A DNA stretch of 64,000 nucleotides, taken from the NCBI RefSeq assembly GCF_014252035.1, contig NZ_CP059207.1, forward strand, positions 557,527 to 621,526. Direction: 5' to 3'. Position 1 is the stretch's first letter. Each line of letters begins with the position of its first letter. The notes beneath the pieces were generated by a model, which worked only from the letters and a program-made list of their open reading frames with translations, was not told the DNA's origin and made no database searches. Made by a program: the position numbers and the translations under genes. Source of the stretch: Blattabacterium cuenoti. Lineage in GTDB: Bacteria > Bacteroidota > Bacteroidia > Flavobacteriales > Blattabacteriaceae. Of this stretch, positions 36,987 through 46,392 are shown piece after piece.

Positions 36987-39065
36987 ATGATAATATCATA
37001 TAATTGGATTAAAGAATATATATCTACTGATTTTAATGTAAATCAAATATCTAATACACTGAGTGATATTGGTTTACCTGTAAAAAATATCAAAAAAATA
37101 TTTCATAATGAAATGAAAGATTATATTCTAGATGTGGAAATCACACCCAATCGAACTGATGCAATGAGTCATTACGGAATAGCAAGAGATTTATATGCTG
37201 TTTTAAAATTTCGTGGAAATAAAGTTTTATTATCTAAACCTCCAATAATAAGTGATGATGAAAAAATATATAATAGTAATATTGATTACTTTAATATTAA
37301 AATTTTTGAAAAAAATAAATATTTTATAAAAAGATATTCTGGAATGTCTATTTTTCAAGTAAAAATAGATAATTCTCCAGATTGGTTAATTTTTCGATTA
37401 AAATCGATAGGAATAAAAACAATAAACAATATAATAGACATTACAAACTTTGTAAGTAATGAATTAGGATTGCCTATACATGTATTTGATTTAGATAAAA
37501 TAAAAGGAAATAAAATTCTTATAAAGAATTCAAATAAAGATAATATTTTTCATTTAAAAGAAAATGTCAAAAAAAAATTAAATCTAGAAAATTTTTTTGT
37601 TATATATGATGAAAAAAAACCATTATCCATAGCAGGTATTATTCCTGACAATAGGTCTATTGTAAATAAAAATACAAAAAATATATTTTTAGGAATTGCT
37701 TGTTTTGATTTTTCTGTCAATCATTCTATTAAAAAATATTTAAACATTGATAAACAATCCCAAAACATATTTGAAAAAAGAAAAATAGAACCATATCAAT
37801 CTCTTTTTGCATTAAATAGAACATCTTTTCTTATAAATCAGATAATAAATACAAAAAAAATTTTTTCCAAAATTATTGATTTTTATCCTACACCAAATAA
37901 ACCATTAATAATTAAATTACGTTATAAAAGAATAAAAAATATATTAGGAAATAGTATATCAAAAAATAAAATAAAAAAAATACTTTCATTATTAGAAATA
38001 ACTATTAAATCAGAAGATCATAAATGTTTATCAGTCATTGTTCCTATTTATAGAACAGATGTTCATAGAGAAATAGATTTAATAGAAGAAATATTACGTA
38101 TTTATGGAGTAAATAAAATAAAAATACCTAATAAAGTAAAAATATCACCACTTCCTAATTTTTTTCATAAAACAGAATGGAATATACAAAAAATTTTAAT
38201 TGGAAAATTAATTTCTTATGGATTTAAAGAAATTATATCTTCAACTATGAGAAATATGGATAAATATTCTTTATTGCTTAATTATTTTATGAAAATAAAA
38301 GAAATTAGTGTCATAAATCCTATTAATAAAAATTCTAAATTTTTGAGAAATAGTTTATTATTTGGAATGATAGATTCTGTATCATACAACTATGATAGAG
38401 GAATAAATAATATAAAATTTTTTGAAATAGGAAAAATATACTATAAAAAAAATGGAAAATTATTTGAAAAAAAAAAATTAGGTATTCTTATATCAAAAAA
38501 ATATCATATTGAAAATGAAAATTTTTTCTATTTAAAAGGTATTATTGAACAAATATTTCAAAAAAGTGGAATTATAAATTATACACAAAAATATTCAAAT
38601 CATCCATTATTAAAAAATGGTATATCTATATTATATAATAATAAAAATTTAGTAGAATTAGGAAAATTGAAAAAAATTATTGGAAAAAATAATCATATAT
38701 TATTCTACGCAGAAATAGATTGGGAATATCTAATTTCTATTATTCAAGAAGTAAATGTTATTTTTTTTCCATTATCAATATATCCTTCTTCAAAAAGAGA
38801 TTTATCTTTTATTGTCAATGACAAAATTTCTTTTGAAGAAATAAATCAATTAATAAAAAATCAAAAAGATAAATTGATAAAAAAAATACGGATATATGAT
38901 TTTTATCAAGGAAAAAATATTCCTAATTCAAAAAAATCGTATACTATTAATTTTTTATTTGAAAGTGAAAAAAAAACATTATCTAATGAAGAAATTAGAT
39001 CATCAATGAAAAAAATAGAAAATACTTTAATAGAAAAATTAGATGCTGAAATAAGAAATAAGTAG
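36987..39065 (+). CDS. pheT: Phenylalanyl-tRNA synthetase beta subunit lacking the OB tRNA-binding domain
   Basis: Beta chain of the heterotetrameric PheRS. The protein is 692 aa against about 800 in most bacteria. The N-terminus SYNWIKEYISTDF...GLPVKNIKKI is normal, but LDVEITPNRTDAMSH follows within about 15 residues; the intervening EMAP/OB-fold domain of about 110 residues (the usual VVG...HPNADKL...CGAPN block) is gone. The B5 and core domains follow, and the C-terminal FDX-ACB domain is present (YPSSKRDLSFIVND near 600). Nothing suggests a frameshift; this looks like a clean domain deletion. pheS is not in the window. Confidence 0.93.
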   Translation: MIISYNWIKEYISTDFNVNQISNTLSDIGLPVKNIKKIFHNEMKDYILDVEITPNRTDAMSHYGIARDLYAVLKFRGNKVLLSKPPIISDDEKIYNSNIDYFNIKIFEKNKYFIKRYSGMSIFQVKIDNSPDWLIFRLKSIGIKTINNIIDITNFVSNELGLPIHVFDLDKIKGNKILIKNSNKDNIFHLKENVKKKLNLENFFVIYDEKKPLSIAGIIPDNRSIVNKNTKNIFLGIACFDFSVNHSIKKYLNIDKQSQNIFEKRKIEPYQSLFALNRTSFLINQIINTKKIFSKIIDFYPTPNKPLIIKLRYKRIKNILGNSISKNKIKKILSLLEITIKSEDHKCLSVIVPIYRTDVHREIDLIEEILRIYGVNKIKIPNKVKISPLPNFFHKTEWNIQKILIGKLISYGFKEIISSTMRNMDKYSLLLNYFMKIKEISVINPINKNSKFLRNSLLFGMIDSVSYNYDRGINNIKFFEIGKIYYKKNGKLFEKKKLGILISKKYHIENENFFYLKGIIEQIFQKSGIINYTQKYSNHPLLKNGISILYNNKNLVELGKLKKIIGKNNHILFYAEIDWEYLISIIQEVNVIFFPLSIYPSSKRDLSFIVNDKISFEEINQLIKNQKDKLIKKIRIYDFYQGKNIPNSKKSYTINFLFESEKKTLSNEEIRSSMKKIENTLIEKLDAEIRNK

Positions 39066-40517
39066 TTAATATAATTCTTTTAAAACTTGTTCAAATCCTG
39101 TTACTTTGTCTATTATATCAGGTATTTTTTTTATATGAATTCTTTTTTGTTTCATTGTATCTCTATATCTAACAGTTACTGTATTCGTTTCTACAGTTTT
39201 ATAATCTACAGTAAAACATAAAGGTGTTCCTATTGCATCTTGTATTCTATATAATTTTCCTATAGATGCTTTTTGAGAATAAACTAATCTATAATTAATT
39301 TTTATTTTATTAAAAATTTTTTTTGCTATTTCCGGTAATCCATCTTTTTTAACTAATGGAAATATTGCTGCTTTTACAGGAGATAAAAATGATGGAAGTT
39401 TTAATACTGTACGTTCTGTTCCATTTTCTAATTTTTCTATTTCTAAGGAAGAAGAAAATATGGCTAAAAAAACACGATCTAATCCTAAAGAGGTTTCTAT
39501 TACATAAGGAATGTAGTTATTTTTATTTGAATCAAATACTCTAAATTTTTTATTAGATAAAGATTCATGTTTTTTTAAATCAAAATCTCTACGGCAATGT
39601 ATTCCTTCTATTTCTTTGAATCCAAATGGAAAATTGAATTCTATATCAGTACCTGCACTAGCGTAGTGGGCAAGATTTTTATGATAACTTAATTTATATT
39701 TATTATCTCCTAATTTTAACAATAAATGCCATTTAAAACGAATATTTTTCCAATATTCATACCATTTTTTTTCTTCATTTGGATGTATAAAAAATAACAT
39801 TTCCATTTGTTCAAATTCACGTAATCTAAACAAAAATTGTCTTGCTATTATTTCGTTTCTAAATGATTTTCCTATTTGAGCTACTCCAAATGGTATTTTC
39901 ATTCTACTAGATTTTTTAATGTTATTAAAATTAGAGAATATACCTTGAGATGTTTCTGGACGAAGAAATAAATCTTTTTCTATTTCTTCCTTAATTTTAA
40001 ACATCATATTAAAATAACGAATTTTTGTCCAATTTTTTGTTCCAGAAACAGGATCACAAATATTTAATTCATCAATTAAAATTCTGATATCTGAATAATT
40101 TTTTTCTTTTAACGATTTAGATAAACGAAAAAATATTTCTTTTTTTCTTTTAGAACATTTTGAAAAATTATTTTCTACATATTTTTTAATTAGAATATCA
40201 GGACAATATCTTTTTTTAGAATCTTTATTATCTATTAATAACTCATTAAATTCATCAATATGTCCAGAAGCTTTCCAAATATTAGGATGCATCAGAATAG
40301 ATGAATCTAATCCTACTATATTTTTATGAAGAAATACCATTGATCTCCACCAATATTCTTTAATATTATTTTTTAACTCAACACCATACTGACCATAATC
40401 ATAAACAGCATTCAATCCTCCATAAATTTCGCTAGAAGAGAAAATGAATCCATTATTTTTTGCATGGGAAGCTAAAAAATGAATAAAATTTTTATTTTCT
40501 TGATTTTTAATCATCAT
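39066..40517 (-). CDS. glyS: Glycyl-tRNA synthetase (dimeric alpha2 type)
   Basis: Class II synthetase charging tRNA-Gly. The protein is 483 aa from the ATG at 40517, whose bases overlap the trxB TGA (ATGA); an upstream in-frame ATG at 40556 lies inside trxB and is unlikely. Motifs include SSEIYGGLNAVYDYGQYG, motif 2 region IARQFLFRLREFEQMEMLFF, and YVIETSLGLDRVFLAI (motif 3). The C-terminal anticodon-binding domain includes AIGTPLCFTVDY. It ends one base after the convergent pheT stop. Confidence 0.95.
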   Translation of the reverse strand: MMIKNQENKNFIHFLASHAKNNGFIFSSSEIYGGLNAVYDYGQYGVELKNNIKEYWWRSMVFLHKNIVGLDSSILMHPNIWKASGHIDEFNELLIDNKDSKKRYCPDILIKKYVENNFSKCSKRKKEIFFRLSKSLKEKNYSDIRILIDELNICDPVSGTKNWTKIRYFNMMFKIKEEIEKDLFLRPETSQGIFSNFNNIKKSSRMKIPFGVAQIGKSFRNEIIARQFLFRLREFEQMEMLFFIHPNEEKKWYEYWKNIRFKWHLLLKLGDNKYKLSYHKNLAHYASAGTDIEFNFPFGFKEIEGIHCRRDFDLKKHESLSNKKFRVFDSNKNNYIPYVIETSLGLDRVFLAIFSSSLEIEKLENGTERTVLKLPSFLSPVKAAIFPLVKKDGLPEIAKKIFNKIKINYRLVYSQKASIGKLYRIQDAIGTPLCFTVDYKTVETNTVTVRYRDTMKQKRIHIKKIPDIIDKVTGFEQVLKELY

Positions 40518-41446
40518 GAAGATAAATACCTTTCTAAATCTAATGCAGCCATACATCCAGATCCAGCTGATGTTATAGCTTGCCTATAAATATAATCTTG
40601 AACATCTCCTGCAGCAAATATTCCTGGTTTATTTGTCATAGTTCTTCCTTTTTTTGTAATAATATATCCATTTTTATTTAATTCTAATTCATTTTTAAAT
40701 ATACTTGTATTAGGAATATGTCCTATTGCTATAAATAATCCGCTAATTGAAATTATATTTTTGGTTTTATTTTTATTATTAAGTATTTTGATTGATTCCA
40801 AAAAATCATTACCTATAATTTCTATAACATTAGAATTATACAAAATATATATATTTTTTTTACTAAAAATGCGATTCTGTAAAATTTTAGAAGCTCTTAA
40901 GTAATCTTTCCTAACTAATAAATATACTTTTCTACAAATATTAGATAAATAATTAGCTTCTTCTAAAGCACTATCCCCTCCACCTACTACTGCTATATCC
41001 TTATTCCTATGAAAAAATCCATCACAAGTAGCGCAAAAGGAAATTCCTAAACCTATCAATCTTTTTTCGTTATCTATTCCTAAAAATTTTGGGCTTGATC
41101 CTGTTGCTATAATTACTCCTATACTTTTTATTATAGATTCTTTATTTAAAAAAATATAATGTATTCCTTTTTTTTCAGTAGAAAAAGAAACTTTTGTAAC
41201 AGATTTATTTATTATTTTAGTGTTAAAACGTTTTGCTTGTTTTCTACAATTATCCATAAAATCATTTCCACTAATTCCTTTTGGAAATCCAAGATAATTA
41301 TCAATCATACTTGTAGTCGTTAATTGTCCACCTGGTTGAAAACCAGAAAATAAAATTGGATAAAGTCCTGCACGTGCAGCATAAATTGCCGATGAATAAC
41401 CAGCAGGACCAGATCCAATAATTACACAATTATGTATTTTTTCCAT
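40514..41446 (-). CDS. trxB: Thioredoxin reductase
   Basis: FAD/NADPH enzyme that reduces thioredoxin. The protein is 310 aa. The FAD motif IGSGPAGYSSAIYAARAG is at residues 10-27, the redox-active CATC in ISFCATCDGFF near 135-139, the NADPH motif VVGGGDSALEEA near 152, and the C-terminal FAD motif GIFAAGDVQD. It overlaps glyS by ATGA and is divergent from the HsdR-N gene. Confidence 0.96.
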   Translation of the reverse strand: MEKIHNCVIIGSGPAGYSSAIYAARAGLYPILFSGFQPGGQLTTTSMIDNYLGFPKGISGNDFMDNCRKQAKRFNTKIINKSVTKVSFSTEKKGIHYIFLNKESIIKSIGVIIATGSSPKFLGIDNEKRLIGLGISFCATCDGFFHRNKDIAVVGGGDSALEEANYLSNICRKVYLLVRKDYLRASKILQNRIFSKKNIYILYNSNVIEIIGNDFLESIKILNNKNKTKNIISISGLFIAIGHIPNTSIFKNELELNKNGYIITKKGRTMTNKPGIFAAGDVQDYIYRQAITSAGSGCMAALDLERYLSS

Positions 41447-41503
41447 ATAAATTTTTTATATATTTTAATATTTTTACTATTTTATTTTAAAATAAAAAAT
41501 AAA

Positions 41504-41938
41504 ATGATATTTTTTAATATTTTTATAAAAAAGTTTTTATATATAAGTACAATAAAAAATAAAAATTTTGTATACTGTGTTATAAGAAAAAAATTTCTTA
41601 TTTTTTCTCAGGAAGAATTAGTACGTCAATATGTAATCTTTTTATTAAAAAAAATAAAAAACTATAAAAATTCCAATATTATGGTGGAATTACCTATAAA
41701 AATAGGTAATCTATCCAAAAGGTTAGATATACTGGTATTATTAAATAATCAACCTCATATATTGGTTGAATGTAAATCACCTACTGTTCCTATAAACCAA
41801 AAAGTTTTTAATCAAATTGCTATATATAATAAAATCATACAGTCTCCTTATCTAATGATAAGTAATGGAATAAAAAATTTTGTTTATAAAGTAAATAAAA
41901 TAAAAAAAAATTATTTTTTTATAAAATATATACCATAA
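41504..41938 (+). CDS. Orphan HsdR N-terminal (PD-(D/E)XK) domain protein
   Basis: A 144-aa protein from the ATG at 41504; the frame stays open to 41432 but that part overlaps trxB and is plain hydrophobic. It matches the small Bacteroidota proteins carrying only the type I restriction enzyme R N-terminal domain (HSDR_N): EELVRQYVIFLL, VELPIKIGNLSKRLDILVLL and ILVECKSPTVPI, giving D...E-x-K nuclease-fold residues, then QIAIYNKIIQSPYLMISNG. No HsdM or HsdS and no helicase part are present, so it is not a restriction system. Function unknown. A cluster of A/T palindromes precedes it. Confidence 0.8.
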   Translation: MIFFNIFIKKFLYISTIKNKNFVYCVIRKKFLIFSQEELVRQYVIFLLKKIKNYKNSNIMVELPIKIGNLSKRLDILVLLNNQPHILVECKSPTVPINQKVFNQIAIYNKIIQSPYLMISNGIKNFVYKVNKIKKNYFFIKYIP

Positions 41939-41961
41939 ATAATAAATATATAGATTTTCTA

Positions 41962-42975
41962 TTATTTTTTTATAGAATGAATATATTCCACAATATCTAT
42001 TAATTTATTAGAATAACCTACTTCATTATCATACCAAGAAATAACCTTTAAAAAATTTGGACTTAACATGATACTTGAATTTGCATCAAAAATGGAAATT
42101 CTTTTATCTCCTATAAAATCAGTTGATACTACAGCATCTTCCGTATAACCTAAAATTCCTTTTAAATAACCTTTAGAAGCTTTTTTTATACAATATTTAA
42201 CAGATTTATAATCTGTACTATTTTTTAAATAAACTGTAAAATCTAACACAGAAACATCTGCAATAGGAACTCTAAAAGCCATACCAGTTAATTTTCCATT
42301 CAAATTTGGAATTATTTTTCCTACTGCATTTGCAGCTCCTGTGGAAGATGGTATAATATTAATTAATGAGGATCTTCCAGATCTCCAGTCTTTTTGTGAA
42401 ATAGAATCTACTACTTTCTGAGTAGCAGTAGAGGCATGTATAGTAGTCATTAAACCTTCTAAAATTCCAAAATTATCATCCAATACTTTAACAATTGGAG
42501 ATAAACAATTTGTAGTACAAGAAGCATTAGATATAATATGATGATTATTATTTATTTTTTTATGATTAACACCCATAACAAACATTGGAATATCATCATC
42601 TTTAGGAGGTGCTGATAATATCACTTTTTTAGCTCCTGAATTTAAATGTAAACTTGCTAAATTTTTTGTTAAGAAAAGTCCAGTAGATTCAATAACATAT
42701 TCTACATTTAATTTTCCCCAAATTAATTTTGCTGGATCTTTTTCGCTAGTTACTCTTATCCGACTTCCATTTACAACTAAATAATTATCATTTTCTATAT
42801 TAATATCCGCTTTAATATGACTATGAATAGAATCATATTTTAATATGTAAGCCAAATACTCTATGGGAATCAAATCATTTACAGATACAATTTCAATTTT
42901 TTTTCGATCCAAAGCGGATAGGAAAACTAGTTTTCCTATCCTGCCAATTCCATTTATTCCTATTTTAATAGACAT
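41962..42975 (-). CDS. gapA: Glyceraldehyde-3-phosphate dehydrogenase
   Basis: Phosphorylating GAPDH. The protein is 337 aa with the NAD-binding start IKIGINGIGRIGKLVF, the catalytic Cys in SNASCTTNCLSP near residue 152, and SWYDNEVGYSNK near the C-terminus. With pckA it permits gluconeogenic flux from oxaloacetate. If no epd gene exists elsewhere it could also oxidise erythrose-4-phosphate for B6 synthesis, but that is speculation. It ends the long minus-strand unit that starts with lpxC/fabZ; lepA is 11 bases upstream. Confidence 0.96.
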   Translation of the reverse strand: MSIKIGINGIGRIGKLVFLSALDRKKIEIVSVNDLIPIEYLAYILKYDSIHSHIKADINIENDNYLVVNGSRIRVTSEKDPAKLIWGKLNVEYVIESTGLFLTKNLASLHLNSGAKKVILSAPPKDDDIPMFVMGVNHKKINNNHHIISNASCTTNCLSPIVKVLDDNFGILEGLMTTIHASTATQKVVDSISQKDWRSGRSSLINIIPSSTGAANAVGKIIPNLNGKLTGMAFRVPIADVSVLDFTVYLKNSTDYKSVKYCIKKASKGYLKGILGYTEDAVVSTDFIGDKRISIFDANSSIMLSPNFLKVISWYDNEVGYSNKLIDIVEYIHSIKK

Positions 42976-42986
42976 AAAAAATTTTA

Positions 42987-44783
42987 TTAATTTTTAACTT
43001 TTAGAAAAGTTATAAAAGTAGATGATGGTATTTCAACTTTTCCTATTTGACGCATTTTTTTCTTTCCTTTTTTTTGTTTATCTAAAAGCTTTTTTTTTCT
43101 AGAAATATCTCCACCATAACATTTATCTATTACGTTTTTTCTAAAAGATTTAATAGTTTCTCTTGCTATAATTTTTCCGGACATAGAAACTTGAATAGGT
43201 ATAGAAAATTGATGTTTTGGTATTGATTCTGCTAATTTTTGACATACTTTTTTTGCTACAATAAAAGCTTCACTTTTATGAACCAATAAAGATAATGCCT
43301 CTATTTTTTCATGATTAACTAGTACGGTAATTTTTTTCAAATCTGATTCTTTATAACCGATGAAATTATAATCAAAAGAAGCATACCCTCTAGAAATGGT
43401 TTTTAATTTATCATAAAAATCAAATATAATTTCAGATAAAGGAATTTCAAAAGATATTTTTATTCTTCCAGACGTTAGATAATGCTGATTACCAATCATA
43501 GTTCCACGTTTATTAATACATAAAGATAATATATTTCCCATATATATATCTTTGGCAAATATTGTAACTGAAACATAAGGTTCTTCTATTTTTTTCAATT
43601 TTTCAGATTCTGGAAAATCTGAAGGATTATTAATAATTATTATTTCATTATTTTTAAAATAAACTTTATAAGAAACATTAGGAATAGTAATAATAACAGA
43701 TACACCATATTCTCTTTCCAGTCTATCTCTAATAATTTCCATATGAAGCAACCCTAAAAAACCACAATGAAATCCAAATCCTAAAGCAGAAGAAGATTCA
43801 GATTTAAAAGTAAGAGAAGCATCGTTTAATTGCAATTTTTCTATTGAAGAACGTAATTCTTCATATTGATTAGAATCCACTGGATATAAACTAGCAAAAA
43901 CCATAGGTTTTACTATGTCAAATTTTTCTATAGGTTCCAAAGCAGGATTATTTGCATCAGTTATTGTATCTCCTACTATAACCTCATGAGTATTTTTTAT
44001 TCCAGAAATAATATATCCAACATCTCCTGTATTAATTTCATTTTTTGATATTCTTTTCAGTTGTAAAATTCCTATGTCATAAGCATAAAAAGTCTTTCCT
44101 GTAGACATGAATTTTAGTTTTTGCCCCTTTCGTATACAACCATTTTTTACTCTAAAAAAAACTTCTATTCCTGTAAAAGGATTATATAAAGAATCAAAAA
44201 TAATAGCTTGTAATGGAGCTTTAGCATTTCCCTTTGGGCAAGGAATGCGTTTAACAATTTGATCTAATACATTTTTAATACCTAAACCTTTTTTAGCACT
44301 TACAGGAATAATATCTTCTTTTTTACATTCTACTAATTCTATTATTTCCTTCATTACTTCTTCTGAGGAATTGTATTCATATAAATCAATCTTATTTAAA
44401 ATTGGTATTATAATAAGATTTTTTTTTAATGCTAAATAAAGGTTTGATATAGTTTGAGCTTGAACGCTTTTTGTACAGTCTATTACAAGTAAAGCTCCTT
44501 CACAAGCTGCAATAGAACGTGAAACTTCATAAGAAAAATCTACATGTCCAGGAGTATCTATTAAATTTAAAGTATATGTTTTATTTTGAAATACATATTT
44601 CATTTGTACTGCATGACTTTTTATTGTTATACCACGTTCTCTTTCTAACTCCATATCATCCAATAATTGATTTTTTTTTGCTTTAGATACTGTTTTTGTA
44701 AATTCTAATAAACGGTCTGCTAATGTACTTTTTCCATGATCTATATGTGCTATAATGCAAAAATTACGAATATTACGGATCAT
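42987..44783 (-). CDS. lepA: Elongation factor 4 (LepA)
   Basis: Translational GTPase associated with ribosome assembly and elongation. The protein is 598 aa from the ATG at 44783; the upstream extension of the frame runs into tRNA-Arg and is excluded. G1 is IAHIDHGKST at residues 11-20, G2 RERGITIKSH, G3 DTPGHVDF, G4 NKIDL. The LepA-specific C-terminal domain ends KKKGKKKMRQIGKVEIPSS with FITFLKV. It lies 21 bases downstream of the tRNA and 11 upstream of gapA. Confidence 0.96.
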   Translation of the reverse strand: MIRNIRNFCIIAHIDHGKSTLADRLLEFTKTVSKAKKNQLLDDMELERERGITIKSHAVQMKYVFQNKTYTLNLIDTPGHVDFSYEVSRSIAACEGALLVIDCTKSVQAQTISNLYLALKKNLIIIPILNKIDLYEYNSSEEVMKEIIELVECKKEDIIPVSAKKGLGIKNVLDQIVKRIPCPKGNAKAPLQAIIFDSLYNPFTGIEVFFRVKNGCIRKGQKLKFMSTGKTFYAYDIGILQLKRISKNEINTGDVGYIISGIKNTHEVIVGDTITDANNPALEPIEKFDIVKPMVFASLYPVDSNQYEELRSSIEKLQLNDASLTFKSESSSALGFGFHCGFLGLLHMEIIRDRLEREYGVSVIITIPNVSYKVYFKNNEIIIINNPSDFPESEKLKKIEEPYVSVTIFAKDIYMGNILSLCINKRGTMIGNQHYLTSGRIKISFEIPLSEIIFDFYDKLKTISRGYASFDYNFIGYKESDLKKITVLVNHEKIEALSLLVHKSEAFIVAKKVCQKLAESIPKHQFSIPIQVSMSGKIIARETIKSFRKNVIDKCYGGDISRKKKLLDKQKKGKKKMRQIGKVEIPSSTFITFLKVKN

Positions 44784-44804
44784 AATAATATGATAATTAA
44801 AAAA

Positions 44805-44877
44805 TAACCTTGAAGGGGATCGAACCCATACCATAGAAATCGGAATTCTATATTCTATCCTATTAAACTACAAGGTC
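44805..44877 (-). tRNA. tRNA-Arg (CCG)
   Basis: A 73-base cloverleaf on the minus strand: acceptor GACCTTG with CAAGGTT (G1-U72 wobble), D arm GTTTAATAGGATAGAAT, anticodon loop TTCCGAT giving CCG, T arm with GGGTTCGATCCCC, discriminator A. It sits between pth and lepA in the same direction and is probably cut from their common transcript. CCA is not encoded. Confidence 0.9.
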
Positions 44878-44891
44878 CATTATTTCATTCT

Positions 44892-45473
44892 TTATTTAAT
44901 TTTATTATTAAATTTATTCATAGTATTTTGTAATCCATCTTTTACAAAAGACAATATTATTCTTGTTCCTAAATCTAATTTTGGGATAAGAAATTTTAAT
45001 TCTTCATTTTTCCAATGACTTAATACATAATCTTCTATTTTTTTTTTAAAACTTTTTTTAATTCCAAAACGAAGTCTAGCATAATTTGAAGTTCCTATTT
45101 CTTTTTCTATGTTTTTCAATCCATTATGACCTCCATCACCTCCTTTTTCTCTTAAACGAAACATTCCAAAATCAAGATAAATATCATCTGAAATAACAAG
45201 TATTTTTTTTAAAAGAATTCTTTTTTTTATCATCCAATATTTTACTGATTTACCACTATAATTAATATAGGTAGAGGGTTTTAAAAAAAAAATAATTTTA
45301 TTTTCATAATTTAATTTTGAAACTAATCCTAGTTTATCTTTTGAAAAAGAAAAAGAATGACTTTTAGAAAATTGATCTAATATCATAAATCCAATATTAT
45401 GTCTTGTATTTTGGTAAATATTTCCAGGGTTACCTAATCCAATTATTAGAAATTTTTCCGATTTATTGATCAT
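44892..45473 (-). CDS. pth: Peptidyl-tRNA hydrolase
   Basis: Releases tRNA from dropped-off peptidyl-tRNA. The protein is 193 aa with GLGNPGNIYQNTRHNIGF at residues 12-29, including the catalytic His of RHNIGF, then PSTYINYSGKSV, the catalytic Asp in VISDDIYLDFG, and GGDGGHNGLKNIEKE. Length is normal. It lies 13 bases after sucD and just upstream of tRNA-Arg(CCG). Confidence 0.96.
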   Translation of the reverse strand: MINKSEKFLIIGLGNPGNIYQNTRHNIGFMILDQFSKSHSFSFSKDKLGLVSKLNYENKIIFFLKPSTYINYSGKSVKYWMIKKRILLKKILVISDDIYLDFGMFRLREKGGDGGHNGLKNIEKEIGTSNYARLRFGIKKSFKKKIEDYVLSHWKNEELKFLIPKLDLGTRIILSFVKDGLQNTMNKFNNKIK

Positions 45474-45486
45474 AATAATAAATTTT

Positions 45487-46371
45487 TTATACAGATTGTA
45501 ATATATTATGAACTGTTATTCCTATATTCTCTGGAGACTTGACTATATGTACTCCATTCTTTTCTAATATATTCATTTTTACTTGTGCTGTTTCTATTTT
45601 TTTACCTACAATTGCTCCAGCATGCCCCATAGTTTTTCCTTCAGGAGCTGTTATACCTGCTATAAAAGCTATAATAGGTTTTTTATTTTTTTTCATTTTT
45701 ATCCATTCAGATGCCTCAATTTCTAACTTTCCGCCTATTTCACCTATCATAACAATACATTCTGTTTCAGGATCTTCTAAAAATAATTTTAAAATATCTT
45801 TAACATTCATTCCAACAATAGTGTCTCCGCCAATACCTATTGCAGTAGAAATTCCATAACCCAATTTTACAATTTGATCTGCAGCTTCATATGTTAATGT
45901 TCCAGATCTAGAAATAATACCAATTTTACCTTTTTTATTAAAAATAGAATTAGGCATTATTCCTACTTTTGATTCTTTTGGAGAAATAATTCCAGGACAA
46001 TTTGGACCAATTAATTTTGACTTATTTTCTTTTTTCAAAAATTCTTTTATTTTAATTATATCAGAAACTGGAATTCCTTCTGTAATACATACAATCAATT
46101 TAACATTGGCATATATAGATTCTATAATAGCATCTGCAGCAAAAAAATGAGGTACGAAAATAACGCTAACATCTGCTTTTGTTTTATTAATTGCTTCTTC
46201 TACAGTATTAAAAATGGGAATATTTAAACAAGTTGTTCCTCCTTTTCCTGGAGTGATCCCTCCAACAATAGAAGTTCCATAATTTATCATTTGTTCTGTA
46301 TGAAATAATCCTTCTTTTCCAGTAAGTCCTTGTACAATGACTTTATTTTCTTTATTTATTAAAATACTCAT
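45487..46371 (-). CDS. sucD: Succinyl-CoA synthetase alpha subunit
   Basis: ADP/GDP-forming succinyl-CoA ligase, alpha chain. The protein is 294 aa: the CoA-binding start VIVQGLTGKEGLFHTEQM, PVSDIIKIKEF, LIGPNCPGIISP, and the active-site His loop GHAGAIVG near residue 248. sucC is not adjacent and would have to lie elsewhere. Its place between efp and pth shows the operon mixes metabolism and translation, as is common in rearranged symbiont genomes. Confidence 0.96.
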   Translation of the reverse strand: MSILINKENKVIVQGLTGKEGLFHTEQMINYGTSIVGGITPGKGGTTCLNIPIFNTVEEAINKTKADVSVIFVPHFFAADAIIESIYANVKLIVCITEGIPVSDIIKIKEFLKKENKSKLIGPNCPGIISPKESKVGIMPNSIFNKKGKIGIISRSGTLTYEAADQIVKLGYGISTAIGIGGDTIVGMNVKDILKLFLEDPETECIVMIGEIGGKLEIEASEWIKMKKNKKPIIAFIAGITAPEGKTMGHAGAIVGKKIETAQVKMNILEKNGVHIVKSPENIGITVHNILQSV

Positions 46372-46392
46372 GAAATTTTTTTTCTAAAAAAT

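Noticed and set aside
41480..41497. A/T palindrome TTTTATTTTAAAATAAAA before the HsdR-N gene
   Set aside because: Low-complexity A/T sequence; equally likely by chance.
41432..41503. N-terminal membrane helix on the HsdR-N protein
   Set aside because: The extension overlaps trxB and is A/T-driven hydrophobic sequence; the family starts near the ATG at 41504.
44784..44834. Upstream extension of lepA to 44834
   Set aside because: It runs into the tRNA-Arg gene; the standard LepA N-terminus begins at 44783.
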